From Promethearchaeota archaeon (GTDB lineage Archaea > Asgardarchaeota > Lokiarchaeia > Sigynarchaeales > SOKP01), in the NCBI GenBank assembly GCA_030620005.1, contig JAUXAJ010000106.1, forward strand, positions 1 to 14,737: a stretch of 14,737 nt of DNA. Reading direction: 5' to 3'. This document shows, in pieces, positions 5,988-13,739 of this stretch. Position 1 is the stretch's first letter, and the number at the start of each line of letters is the position of its first letter. The position numbers were made by a program, and so were the translations under genes. Below the pieces are notes generated by a model. That model saw only the letters and a program-made list of their open reading frames with translations. It was not told where the DNA came from and did not search any database.

Positions 5988-6121
5988 ATGTAATATTATA
6001 ATATAGCGTCATTATACTAATATATAGTAAAAATTTGAAATGATAGACACATTTTATATTTAATCAAGCGACATTCGGAGTATTAAAGATTTTTCATTTC
6101 TTAAGAAACTAAGAAAAAGAT
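5988..6121 (+). repeat. Intergenic repeat, copy 3 (full form, 134 bp)
   Basis: It is the same length as copy 2, with four substitutions (in the A/T head, before TACTA, in TTTAATCAAG and in CATTCGGAG). It lies in the shared upstream region of the TA operon and the XPB gene. Its left edge meets the XPB-like 24-mer at 5963-5986. The internal palindromes TACTAATATATAGTA and TTTCTTAAGAAA are intact here as in copy 2. Confidence 0.93.
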
Positions 6122-6227
6122 AATCCTGTGAATTAAGTTAAAGGATCTTAAGAACATTCTTGGCAATACTAAAGAAAAAAGCCTATCTCAAAAATAATCA
6201 AAAAATTATTTGTCACCATGATTTAAT

Positions 6228-7577
6228 ATGAATGGAAATATTCCTAGAATGCATATAATGAAGCTCACATACCATAAGGGAACCCTTCTAATTCACGGAG
6301 AATATAGCGTTCCCTACTCTAAATGGGACCCTCGAGCAAAAAATTATAGGGCTCAAGCGTTGTTTTATAAAGATATTATTGATTATTTGGAAAACTCGAA
6401 CATTTCCTACGAAGATAACGTTTTAGATTTAGTTCCTTGTAATGAATTGGTTTCAAATGTCAAATTAAGAGATTATCAAGACGAAGCCCTGGAACAATGG
6501 TTAAAACAGAAAAAAGGAGTCGTGGTCATGCCGACTGGCTCTGGAAAAACCATTCTTGCGATTAAAATTATAGAGAATGTTAATGCTTCAACGCTTATTA
6601 TTGTCCCCACGTTAGATCTCGTCTCACAGTGGAAAGAGATGTTGGAAAAAGCTTTTATTCTTCCTATCGGAGAGTTTACTGGTTCAAAAAAAGATTTACG
6701 AGCCATTACGGTATCAACCTACGATTCTGCTTACATAAACTCTGAGAACTTGGGAAATAAGTTTAAATTACTCGTTTTTGACGAAGTCCATCATCTTCCT
6801 TCGGAAGGATATAGACAAATCGCGGAGATGTTTGCCGCTCCATTCAGGTTAGGATTGACGGCGACTTACGAGAGACCAGACAATCTGCACGAAGAATTGC
6901 CGAGATTAATCGGAGGGAAGGTATTTGAAATAAAAGTTGGCGAGTTGTCTGGTAATTATCTAGCAGAATACGAGATATCTACGATAAAAGTTGCTCTAAC
7001 GGAGGAAGAGGAAAAAAAATATCACGATTCATATAAAGTATTTAGAGATTACTTGATAAAGCGGAATATTAGAATGAACAAGGCGAGCGATTTTAAAAAA
7101 ATAGTGATGCGTTCAGGGACAGATCCAGAAGCGAGAAAGGCGATTTTATCGAGAAATCGGGCCGAAAGGATTGCGTATAATTCAAAAAACAAGATAGAAA
7201 AAATTAAAGAACTGTTAAATAGGGAAGATAGGACAATAATATTTACGAGATATAACGACATGGTGCACGCCATTTCAAGGCGATTTTTCATTCCGTGCAT
7301 TACTCATAAAACGGACGCAAGAGAAAGAAAGGTAATTTTAAAAAAATTTAAAAATGGAAAGTATTCTACCATTATTTCTTCTCATGTGTTAGACGAAGGG
7401 ATCAATGTTCCAGAAGCTAATATTGGAATCATATTGAGCGGGACAGGGAGTTCAAGAGAGTTCGTACAAAGATTAGGTCGATTGTTAAGACCTCAAGAAG
7501 GGAAAAAGGCGATTTTATACGAACTCATATCAAAAAGAACGATGGAGATAAGAACATCGTATAGGAGGAAAAAATAA
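6228..7577 (+). CDS. xpb: Archaeal XPB (Ssl2-type) superfamily 2 DNA helicase
   Basis: This 449-aa ATP-dependent 3'-5' DNA helicase/translocase is usual length for archaeal XPB. Order: N-terminal damage-recognition-like domain (residues ~11-75, MKLTYHKGTLLIHG); Q-like LRDYQDEAL (80-88); Walker A PTGSGKT (102-108); Ia VPTLDLVSQW; DEVHH (185-189); TAT (211-213); a thumb-like charged helical insertion (~257-320); IV TIIFTRYND; V HVLDEGINVPEA; VI QRLGRLLRP (414-422). The family's RED motif just after TAT reads RPD here (216-218). The ATG at 6228 gives the longest form; the ATG at 6258 (MKLTYHKG) fits the usual archaeal N-terminus and may be the true start. It is followed by Bax1 with a one-base overlap, the standard archaeal repair pair in which XPB opens DNA and Bax1 cuts it (proposed nucleotide excision repair). 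Confidence 0.92.
   Translation: MNGNIPRMHIMKLTYHKGTLLIHGEYSVPYSKWDPRAKNYRAQALFYKDIIDYLENSNISYEDNVLDLVPCNELVSNVKLRDYQDEALEQWLKQKKGVVVMPTGSGKTILAIKIIENVNASTLIIVPTLDLVSQWKEMLEKAFILPIGEFTGSKKDLRAITVSTYDSAYINSENLGNKFKLLVFDEVHHLPSEGYRQIAEMFAAPFRLGLTATYERPDNLHEELPRLIGGKVFEIKVGELSGNYLAEYEISTIKVALTEEEEKKYHDSYKVFRDYLIKRNIRMNKASDFKKIVMRSGTDPEARKAILSRNRAERIAYNSKNKIEKIKELLNREDRTIIFTRYNDMVHAISRRFFIPCITHKTDARERKVILKKFKNGKYSTIISSHVLDEGINVPEANIGIILSGTGSSREFVQRLGRLLRPQEGKKAILYELISKRTMEIRTSYRRKK
7563..7568 (+). promoter_or_regulatory. Strong ribosome binding site of bax1 inside the end of xpb
   Basis: AGGAGG lies 8 bases before the bax1 ATG. The ATG overlaps the xpb stop (TAATG at 7575-7579), so the two proteins are translationally coupled and probably made in fixed ratio. 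Confidence 0.8.
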
Positions 7578-9037
7578 TGCTACCAAAAGAATTACTTGTC
7601 GTGTCTAGAAGGAAAGGGAACGTAAAACCGAGATTTCTTGGAAATTTATTGCTCGCAGAAAAGATAATAGATGTTTTTAAAAAATTTTTAGGAAAAAAAT
7701 ACAAGGAATTGGAACAAGAATTAGTTGACATGGAACAAGAAAATGAAAACTATAAAGTCATTCGAGGTTTAAAAACTCTTTTAATGAGAAATTGCGAACT
7801 TGAAACAAATTCTGCGTTAGATTGCAAGGAAGTTAGGAGCTTTTTGTTTGAAAGAGGTCTTGTTGTAGACGAGGAGGAGAGAAATAACATCTTGAAAGAA
7901 GCGAGCATTTATTTTGAAACTTCTGAAGAAAAGGTAGAAGACGCGATTTTTTCTGAATTAATTGAAGAGCAGGTTTTAAAAAAAGTAAAATTCATTACGC
8001 CATTAGAATTAGTAAAGAAGTACAATTTGTCCCTGGTTCAAACATTATTATTTAACGCTTTAGAGTTAACTTTTTCCGTGGAAGGAAATTATCAACAAAT
8101 TTTTAGGCAAGTAAATTATCTTGGATTAATATACGAAATTGAAAAAGACGAGATAAAAATAACGGGACCCGCTTCGTTATTTAAGAAAACAAAAAAGTAC
8201 GGCGCGTCCTTGGCAAGAATTATTCCTCATGTGATTAAAGCAGGGATTTGGAAAATAATGGCTAAGATTGAAATGTCCTGGGGTAATGAATCCAGAATAT
8301 ATGATTTTGAGTTGAATCACGACGATGATGTTTTATTGCCGATTTATCACGACCAAATAATTCCCTTTGATAGCGAAGTGGAAGCTCAGTTCTATCGAGA
8401 TTTTAAATTACATGATATGGGATGGGAAATAAGAAGAGAACCAACAATGATAAAGGCAGGAAAATACGTGACTATTCCAGATTTTGGATTTTATAAACAC
8501 GGATTGGAGGTTTATTTAGAAGTAGTTGGATTTTGGACGCCCGAATACATAAAAAAGAAAATAAAGAAACTTAATGATGCTGATGTTAAAGTAATGGTCG
8601 TGGTAAACGAAAACTTAAACTGCAAAAAAGAAGATTTCCCAGGAAAGGTGATATTTTACAAAAAGAGAATTCCAATAAAGCCAATAATTAAAATTTTGAA
8701 AGAAATCGACGAAAATCACGTTAAAAAGGAGATGAAAACGATTAGGAATTTAACATTGAACGAAGAAATTGTTCTAATCAAAGAAAAAGCTAAGGAATTA
8801 AACGTGAGCCCTGAGGCTTTAGAGCGAGTAGATATAGCAAATTATATTGTTATTGGAAATAAATTTGTCTCGCGAAAATTTTTTCAAAAGGTTAAAGAAG
8901 GTATTGGTAATGAAAGAGATTATAAAAAAATAGAGAAAATTTTACATGAACACGGATTAACACCTAACGCTTTAGATTACATGGGTTATAAAGTCGTGTG
9001 GAAAGGTTTAACCCCCATAAAAATTTTAAAAAAATAA
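7577..9037 (+). CDS. bax1: Bax1-like nuclease (DUF790), partner of XPB
   Basis: This is a 486-aa protein of the DUF790 family (archaeal Bax1). The N-terminus MLPKELLVVSRRKGNVKPRF is typical of the family. Residues ~15-170 form the N-terminal helical part, and a middle region (~170-265) follows. The PD-(D/E)XK nuclease core sits at about 272-345: FDSEVEAQFYRDF (Glu), IPDFGFY (Asp) and LEVVGFW with a following Lys-rich helix IKKKIKKL. About 110 further residues form a helical, Lys-rich tail. Known role of the family: it binds XPB's thumb and helicase domains, activates it and incises DNA at the 3' side of bubble structures. All catalytic acidic residues appear present, so the enzyme is probably active. 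It sits in an operon with xpb, with an overlapping stop/start. Confidence 0.9.
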   Translation: MLPKELLVVSRRKGNVKPRFLGNLLLAEKIIDVFKKFLGKKYKELEQELVDMEQENENYKVIRGLKTLLMRNCELETNSALDCKEVRSFLFERGLVVDEEERNNILKEASIYFETSEEKVEDAIFSELIEEQVLKKVKFITPLELVKKYNLSLVQTLLFNALELTFSVEGNYQQIFRQVNYLGLIYEIEKDEIKITGPASLFKKTKKYGASLARIIPHVIKAGIWKIMAKIEMSWGNESRIYDFELNHDDDVLLPIYHDQIIPFDSEVEAQFYRDFKLHDMGWEIRREPTMIKAGKYVTIPDFGFYKHGLEVYLEVVGFWTPEYIKKKIKKLNDADVKVMVVVNENLNCKKEDFPGKVIFYKKRIPIKPIIKILKEIDENHVKKEMKTIRNLTLNEEIVLIKEKAKELNVSPEALERVDIANYIVIGNKFVSRKFFQKVKEGIGNERDYKKIEKILHEHGLTPNALDYMGYKVVWKGLTPIKILKK

Positions 9038-9157
9038 ATAATCATTAGTCTTAGATTTAATAGCGAAATAAAGTTATTACCGTTGACTTACGTGAAAAAA
9101 TGAGGAATAAATGATGAATTTTTAAACATTCAACGCATAAATATTACTAACATTAGA

Positions 9158-9165
9158 TTATAAAT
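9158..9165 (+). promoter_or_regulatory. TATA box of the FAD oxidoreductase gene
   Basis: TTATAAAT is centred 26 bases before the ATG at 9187, the spacing expected for a leaderless archaeal message. No Shine-Dalgarno sequence precedes the start, which fits. Confidence 0.6.
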
Positions 9166-9186
9166 TTTTTTTTAGAGTTAATTAAA

Positions 9187-10488
9187 ATGAGCGAACAGTA
9201 CAAGTATATCGTAATAGGCGCTGGAATTGCCGGAATACATATTGGAGCATTATTGTCGCAGCATGGGAAAACGCTTATTCTCGAAAAAACGAATGAAATT
9301 GGAGGAAGAGCCAGAGTTGTTGATATAGATGGATTTAAGCTCGATTTTGGTCCCCATCCAATACGGTTTGGTCCCGATAGCTCTCTTGCTAAATCTTTAA
9401 ACGATATCGGCAAATCTATTGAATTTATTAAACCTGGAGATTTTTGGGCTTTTTTAGATGACGGTACAAAAACCATTTTTCCCGCAGGTGATGCTAAAGC
9501 AATAAAAAAGAGTAAAATGATCCCTTTCATGGAAACAATAGAATTAATACTACAAGTTAGAAAAAAAATGGAAATTAAGGATTTTGAAGCCTTATACGAC
9601 ATGTCATTGGAAGAGTGGATGAAACAAGAAAATCTCATCCCCGAAATTAAAAGATATTTAACGATGACTTGTTCGGCAGTGCAAGTAAATCCTTTTCCGG
9701 AGAGAGCCTCTGCGGGCGAGTTATTGCATACCATTAGAAAAATTTTAGAGATAGGAAGCATATATTATCCGAAAGGAGGATGGGGGTCGATTTTCTCTAA
9801 TTTCGAAGAGAAAATTAAAGAAAATGGTGAAATCCGTTTAGGAAGTGAAGTTTCTGAAATTGTCGTGGAAAATAAAAAGGCCGTTGGAGTTAAAGTTGGT
9901 GAAGAATTAATAAAGGGTAATATCATCGTCTCAACCATGCCTGTTCAGCAATTATTCACCATTCTAGACGAAAATTCGTGTAGCAATGAATTTGTTGAGC
10001 AATGTAAAAATTTGAGACCTACAGCGGGTATTTCAATAGACTTCTGTTTGTCTAAACCAATAACAGATATTGACTTCTTCTTTTTTGAAAAACCTTTAGT
10101 ATTTGGATTTGTGCCTTCTAATTTATCTCCTGAAATCGCACCCGAAGGTAAATCCATCGTGTCGTTCTTTTCTGCTAAAAATGTCGAAGACATTAAAAAC
10201 AAGGAGAAATCTAAAGAACTTCATCAAGAGTTAAGAAAGACAATATTGAGATTTTTCCCAGAGATTGAAGATTATACTTTACATGAAAGACCATTATTTT
10301 TTGAGATGGTTGATGGCGTAGAAGCGAATATAAATCAACATAGATTAAAAAGACCGGGAAACATAATTGAAGGTATTGACAATCTCTTTATTACTGGAGA
10401 TTCAGTAGGTGGTGGAAAGGGTTCTAGTGGAGGTGATATTGGTCACACTTCTGTCCGAAAGTGTTTTAGAAAAATAATAGAAATTTAA
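9187..10488 (+). CDS. FAD-dependent oxidoreductase, phytoene desaturase / amine oxidase family
   Basis: This is a 433-aa flavoprotein. The N-terminal Rossmann fold has VIGAGIAGIHIGALL (10-23), then an acidic FAD-binding Glu33 (LILEKTNEIGGRA), the GR-R signature of the amine-oxidase/CrtI group. The FAD-binding C-terminal motif LFITGDSVGGGKGSSGG is near residues 402-418. The middle substrate domain includes YYPKGGWGSIF, corresponding to the 'yP.GG.g.i' strand of CrtI-type enzymes. It is somewhat shorter than bacterial CrtI (about 490 aa). Likely reaction: FAD-dependent desaturation, isomerisation or reduction of an isoprenoid or other hydrophobic substrate; which one is not deducible, and no carotenoid gene is nearby. 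It has its own promoter (TATA at 9158-9165), separate from xpb-bax1. Confidence 0.82.
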   Translation: MSEQYKYIVIGAGIAGIHIGALLSQHGKTLILEKTNEIGGRARVVDIDGFKLDFGPHPIRFGPDSSLAKSLNDIGKSIEFIKPGDFWAFLDDGTKTIFPAGDAKAIKKSKMIPFMETIELILQVRKKMEIKDFEALYDMSLEEWMKQENLIPEIKRYLTMTCSAVQVNPFPERASAGELLHTIRKILEIGSIYYPKGGWGSIFSNFEEKIKENGEIRLGSEVSEIVVENKKAVGVKVGEELIKGNIIVSTMPVQQLFTILDENSCSNEFVEQCKNLRPTAGISIDFCLSKPITDIDFFFFEKPLVFGFVPSNLSPEIAPEGKSIVSFFSAKNVEDIKNKEKSKELHQELRKTILRFFPEIEDYTLHERPLFFEMVDGVEANINQHRLKRPGNIIEGIDNLFITGDSVGGGKGSSGGDIGHTSVRKCFRKIIEI

Positions 10489-10495
10489 GGCTTTA

Positions 10496-10741
10496 GTGAT
10501 AATATCATATCTAAGCAAGCATTATTCAAAAGAAGATGTGGAACTCGAAATTTACGGACCGGAGTGCATCGATGAACACCTTTCCATTGATTTTACTTTA
10601 ATCTTACCAGGATCGAGAATTAATCTTAATAATGGTTTTGTTGAGGTTTTTAAGAACGATTGCTGGAAAGCGGAAGGATGTGTTGCTTATTTAATTACAA
10701 TAGAAAATAAAAAAATATTACACACAGCGGATTCATGTTAA
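10496..10741 (+). pseudogene. Internal fragment of an MBL-fold hydrolase gene
   Basis: An 81-codon frame opens with GTG eight bases after the oxidoreductase stop. Its product aligns with residues ~55-131 of the full-length MBL protein at 13740-14369: VELEIYGP vs SELEIYGP, DCWKAEGCVAYLITIENKKILHTADS vs NCWKAGDCVAFLVTIEGKLILHTADS. The first ~54 residues, with the HxHxDH metal site, and the last ~78, with the C-terminal His, are missing, so it cannot be a working hydrolase. The match at protein level is clear but the two have diverged, so the duplication or transfer is not recent. It may be read through from the upstream gene. Confidence 0.8.
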
Positions 10742-10846
10742 TAGTGGTAGTTAATAATACTTTACTATTAAAACTAATGTTGATTATTATTGTTTTACAT
10801 TTGAAATCTGAAACATGACTATAAAATCTCAAGTGTGGATTAATTA

Positions 10847-10855
10847 TTTATATAT
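10847..10855 (+). promoter_or_regulatory. Putative TATA box of the carboxylesterase gene
   Basis: TTTATATAT lies about 37 bases before the ATG at 10888, in an otherwise empty 146-base gap after the MBL fragment. Confidence 0.45.
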
Positions 10856-10887
10856 GGTTTTACAATTAATAATATATAAAATTTGAA

Positions 10888-12417
10888 ATGGAAAAAAAAA
10901 TGATCATTAGCACGAACTTAGGTGAAGTTAAAGGATACATGAGAAAAGGCGTGACAAAATTTAAGGGCATACCTTATGCGGCACCACCCGTGGGAGAATT
11001 GCGTTTCTGCCCGCCTGAAGCTAGAGAGCCGTGGAGTGGCGTGTTGGATGCTACAGAATTCGGTCCAACTGCCCCTCAATTACCTTCAGTTCTTTCAGCA
11101 ATGTTTGGTCAAAAATATAAGCAAAGCGAAGCTGAATGTTTAAATCTCAATGTTTGGACCCCTGGCGGGGACCAAGCAAAACGACCAGTGATGGTGTGGA
11201 TACATGGAGGCGGTTTTGTCCAGGGTAGTGGCATTGATTTAGACGGAGCGCGCCTAGCACTGAGGGGAAATGTCGTTATAGTGTCCATAAACTACCGTTT
11301 GGGACCTTTGGGATTTTTTTATATTCCCGAAATAACTGCTAATGTGGGTTTGCTTGATCAAATTGCCGCCCTTAAATGGGTTAAAGAAAACATTGAAGCC
11401 TTTGGCGGCGATCCTAACAATGTCACTATTTTTGGTGAATCGGCGGGTAGCATGTCAGTGTGCACAATAATGGCCATGCCCGCTTCTAAAGACCTTTTTA
11501 AGCGCGCGATTGCTCAAAGCGGAGCGGTAAGTCCTCGCGCGATACACTTTAGTGAAGAGTCAAAAGAGGAAACTTCTAGGCAAATAATGACAAAAATAGG
11601 TATAAAAGAGGGGGACATTGATGCGTTGCGCGAAGTTCCTATTGAAAAACTTCTCAAAGCTGATCCTTCGCACGAAGCCGTACAAAAGGGAACATTCATG
11701 TCATCTGAAAATCTAATGTTGCGTCCTGTTGTCGATAAAAATACAATCCCTGAAAATCCTCTTGATGCATTCAGGAAAGGTTTCGCAGCGAATGTTGAAC
11801 TTCTTATCGGTACCAATCAAGATGAGACAAAACTTTGGAACGCTTTAAACCCAAAATTGTCTAAGATTGACGATAAAACAATGCGTGAGCGCATTTATGC
11901 TTTTATAAGTTATCTGGGACAAGAAAAAAGTATAGCCGAGCAGTTGGTAGACACATATAAAAAGGCAAGAGAGGGAACGCTTTCAACAACTCCCCGAGAT
12001 GTAATGGATGCCGTCGTTACTGATTTCATATTTCGAGTTCCGGCGATCCGATTAGCCGAGATACAAAGCTCGCATCAACCCAATACATACATGTATCTGT
12101 TCACATGGAAGGCACCAATGTTTGGCGGAAGACTGGGGGCTGCACACGCTCTTGAATTGCCTTTCGTGTTTGACTTATTATTGGACTCGGAAATTGGCTT
12201 CTTTCCAAGAAGAAACGAAGAAACCGAAGCCATCAGCCATAAAATGATGGATTCATGGATTGCATTTGCACGAACGGGAAATCCAAACCACGAGGGAATT
12301 CCGAGATGGGATCCTTATGATACTAAGAATAGAACCACAATGGTAATGGATACACAGTTTAAAGTGGTTAACGCCCCGTTCGACGCGGAACGAAGGGCTT
12401 GGGACCAAATTTTTTAA
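10888..12417 (+). CDS. Type-B carboxylesterase / lipase (alpha/beta hydrolase, para-nitrobenzyl esterase type)
   Basis: This is a 509-aa member of the COesterase family, normal length. It starts with GEVKGYMRKGVTKFKGIPYA, then the PPVGELRF strand and the ESECLNLNVWTP-like EAECLNLNVWTP. HGGGFVQGSG (about residues 107-116) forms the oxyanion hole. The nucleophile is Ser185 in GESAG; the likely acid is Glu313 (TNQDETKLW) and the likely base His420 (AAHALELPFVF); all triad members are present. No signal peptide is seen, so a cytosolic enzyme is expected, hydrolysing esters of small acids; natural substrate unknown. GC content is visibly higher than in the neighbours (more GCG/GGC/CGC codons), which with the bacterial-type sequence suggests lateral acquisition. 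A second in-frame ATG follows at codon 5. Confidence 0.92.
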   Translation: MEKKMIISTNLGEVKGYMRKGVTKFKGIPYAAPPVGELRFCPPEAREPWSGVLDATEFGPTAPQLPSVLSAMFGQKYKQSEAECLNLNVWTPGGDQAKRPVMVWIHGGGFVQGSGIDLDGARLALRGNVVIVSINYRLGPLGFFYIPEITANVGLLDQIAALKWVKENIEAFGGDPNNVTIFGESAGSMSVCTIMAMPASKDLFKRAIAQSGAVSPRAIHFSEESKEETSRQIMTKIGIKEGDIDALREVPIEKLLKADPSHEAVQKGTFMSSENLMLRPVVDKNTIPENPLDAFRKGFAANVELLIGTNQDETKLWNALNPKLSKIDDKTMRERIYAFISYLGQEKSIAEQLVDTYKKAREGTLSTTPRDVMDAVVTDFIFRVPAIRLAEIQSSHQPNTYMYLFTWKAPMFGGRLGAAHALELPFVFDLLLDSEIGFFPRRNEETEAISHKMMDSWIAFARTGNPNHEGIPRWDPYDTKNRTTMVMDTQFKVVNAPFDAERRAWDQIF

Positions 12418-12586
12418 TGAAATGCTGAACAAGATTACTATAAAATTGTCTATCAGTAATAAACTTAGGATAATCACTGAATCCCCATATGCGAGGGTTA
12501 AATTTAATCATCATAAAAAGCAGATATGCTGTCAGTATGATGGCAAAAATAAAACTATGAACTATAATATTATTCAGTAATGACAT
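12368..12586 (-). pseudogene. Truncated membrane-protein gene (72 codons) running into the esterase 3' end
   Basis: Its ATG overlaps the stop of the upstream membrane-protein gene (TAATG), as expected for a coupled real gene. It begins with one membrane segment (SFIFAIILTAYLLFMMI, about residues 11-27) followed by FNPRIWGFSDYPKFI, a segment that resembles the 'NPR-x-W-x-x-DYP' stretch at the N-terminus of archaeal membrane proteins I recall being much longer (inference). After about residue 55 the frame simply reads the antisense of the esterase end, and the sequence (KPFVPRRTGR) no longer looks native. Most likely the original gene was cut when the esterase segment arrived. It could still encode a short single-pass protein. 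Confidence 0.5.
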
Positions 12587-13530
12587 TATTTTCTTTTTTG
12601 TTTATCTATTTCTATTTCAAATTTTTCTTTCCTTTTCTTTTTTTTTCTTTTTCCTGGAACCCAAGCGAAGATATCTAAAAAGCCTATATACGGCATATCT
12701 ACATCTCTCTCTAACAGAATTACTACGATAAGAATCATCAATATTATAATCGCGTAGACGAGAATTCCAATAATCATGACAAAGAATATCGCCAGGATTT
12801 TGAATGTTATAAACACCCATGGTTCGTTTTCTTTTTCTCCAATTTTAGTCATTCTTGCCCCGTAGAACATGATTGTTAACGATATGGTCAAAATATTAGC
12901 GGTTATTACTGGAATAGTAAATAGTAAGTTTTGGATATTAAACAGAATGATAAAAATGATTTCTGCCATGACAAGAAATAAGAGATATAACACGACATGT
13001 ATGTAGAAATATCCTCTGGCGAAATACTTGCTCTGTAGATTTAACGCGATTAATCCAACCATAATAACGGCTTCGAAAGAAGTAAAAACAAACATGTGAA
13101 CTCGTAAAGACAAAAAATCGCTAATTAAATGAAAGGGAATTCCAATCATGCCTGCAGAAAAGGTAAAAATAAAAAATAGATAAATGCTTTGTCTTATTCT
13201 ACCATCCCGTGCAACGTAAAATATAACAACAAATAAAATTATAATAGCACTAAGGCTGAAAAGATAAATTACATAAAAAACTAAATTTAACTCCCACCCC
13301 AAGAATAAGGTTTTAAAAAACAAATCGCCCAGCACCCATGATAGAGATCCCATTAATAAAGCAGGTAAGATTTTTTTTTGAAAAGTCGCTCGCTGAGATG
13401 GTTTTAAGATAAATTTTAACTTCTTTTCTTTTTTAGCTTTGGTCTCTTTGCTAAATGATTTGCCACAAGATCCACAATATTTTGTGTTTTTTCTAAGAAG
13501 ACTTCCACAATAAGGACAATGTTCGGTCAA
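12586..13530 (-). CDS. Zinc-ribbon multi-pass membrane protein
   Basis: This 314-aa protein begins with a zinc ribbon CPYCGSLLRKNTKYCGSCG (residues 5-23, C-x2-C-x11-C-x2-C), then a Lys-rich linker, about seven hydrophobic segments between ~53 and ~270, and a strongly basic tail (GKRKKKKRKEKFEIEI, last ~25 residues). The start is TTG at 13528-13530: the upstream frame is closed by a TAA after two codons and contains no ATG. N-terminal zinc ribbons joined to membrane domains are frequent in archaea, including Asgard lineages, and usually have no known function. The stop overlaps the start of the short membrane ORF downstream, so the two form an operon. It shares a 209-base divergent promoter region with the MBL gene. 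Confidence 0.75.
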   Translation of the reverse strand: MTEHCPYCGSLLRKNTKYCGSCGKSFSKETKAKKEKKLKFILKPSQRATFQKKILPALLMGSLSWVLGDLFFKTLFLGWELNLVFYVIYLFSLSAIIILFVVIFYVARDGRIRQSIYLFFIFTFSAGMIGIPFHLISDFLSLRVHMFVFTSFEAVIMVGLIALNLQSKYFARGYFYIHVVLYLLFLVMAEIIFIILFNIQNLLFTIPVITANILTISLTIMFYGARMTKIGEKENEPWVFITFKILAIFFVMIIGILVYAIIILMILIVVILLERDVDMPYIGFLDIFAWVPGKRKKKKRKEKFEIEIDKQKRK

Positions 13531-13739
13531 TCGAATTTACCAAGAATTATCTCAAATTTGTTTGTGAATATAATATCTATTCAAATTAATAAAGATTTCC
13601 CATGTCTATTATAATAGTCTACATTTAATTTCAAGGAATCATGGTGAATGAAAATATTTATAAACTCGTTATTCATAGATTTATCTGAAATAAATATTCA
13701 TTCATAAAGTTCTAAATTTGAATCGAGGCAGATTATTCA

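Larger units (their letters stand above)
5849..6227. other. 379-base divergent intergenic region between the TA operon and XPB
   Basis: It holds the TA promoter, a 24-base relic matching the inside of the XPB gene (5963-5986) directly abutting repeat copy 3 (5988-6121), and the XPB leader (6122-6227). The leader contains A/T-rich boxes such as AAAAAATTATTT near 6198-6210 that may be the XPB TATA element. No coding frame was found. Confidence 0.65.

Noticed and set aside
3164..6121. CRISPR array
   Set aside because: Only three copies, 81-134 bp long, spaced 0.9-1.7 kb apart by genes; no short regular spacers and no cas genes.
6228..9037. XPB-DUF790 pair as an anti-phage defence system
   Set aside because: Motifs, lengths and overlap fit the ordinary archaeal XPB-Bax1 repair pair. 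The neighbouring toxin-antitoxin pair alone is not enough to argue for a defence island.
9153..9761. 202-codon minus-strand open frame
   Set aside because: It is the antisense of the FAD oxidoreductase, whose motifs are unmistakable. The antisense product is Ser/Ile/Pro-rich with no recognisable domain.
12253..12477. 74-codon minus-strand open frame across the esterase end
   Set aside because: It overlaps both the esterase and the better-supported coupled ORF at 12368-12586, and shows no gene-like start or motif.
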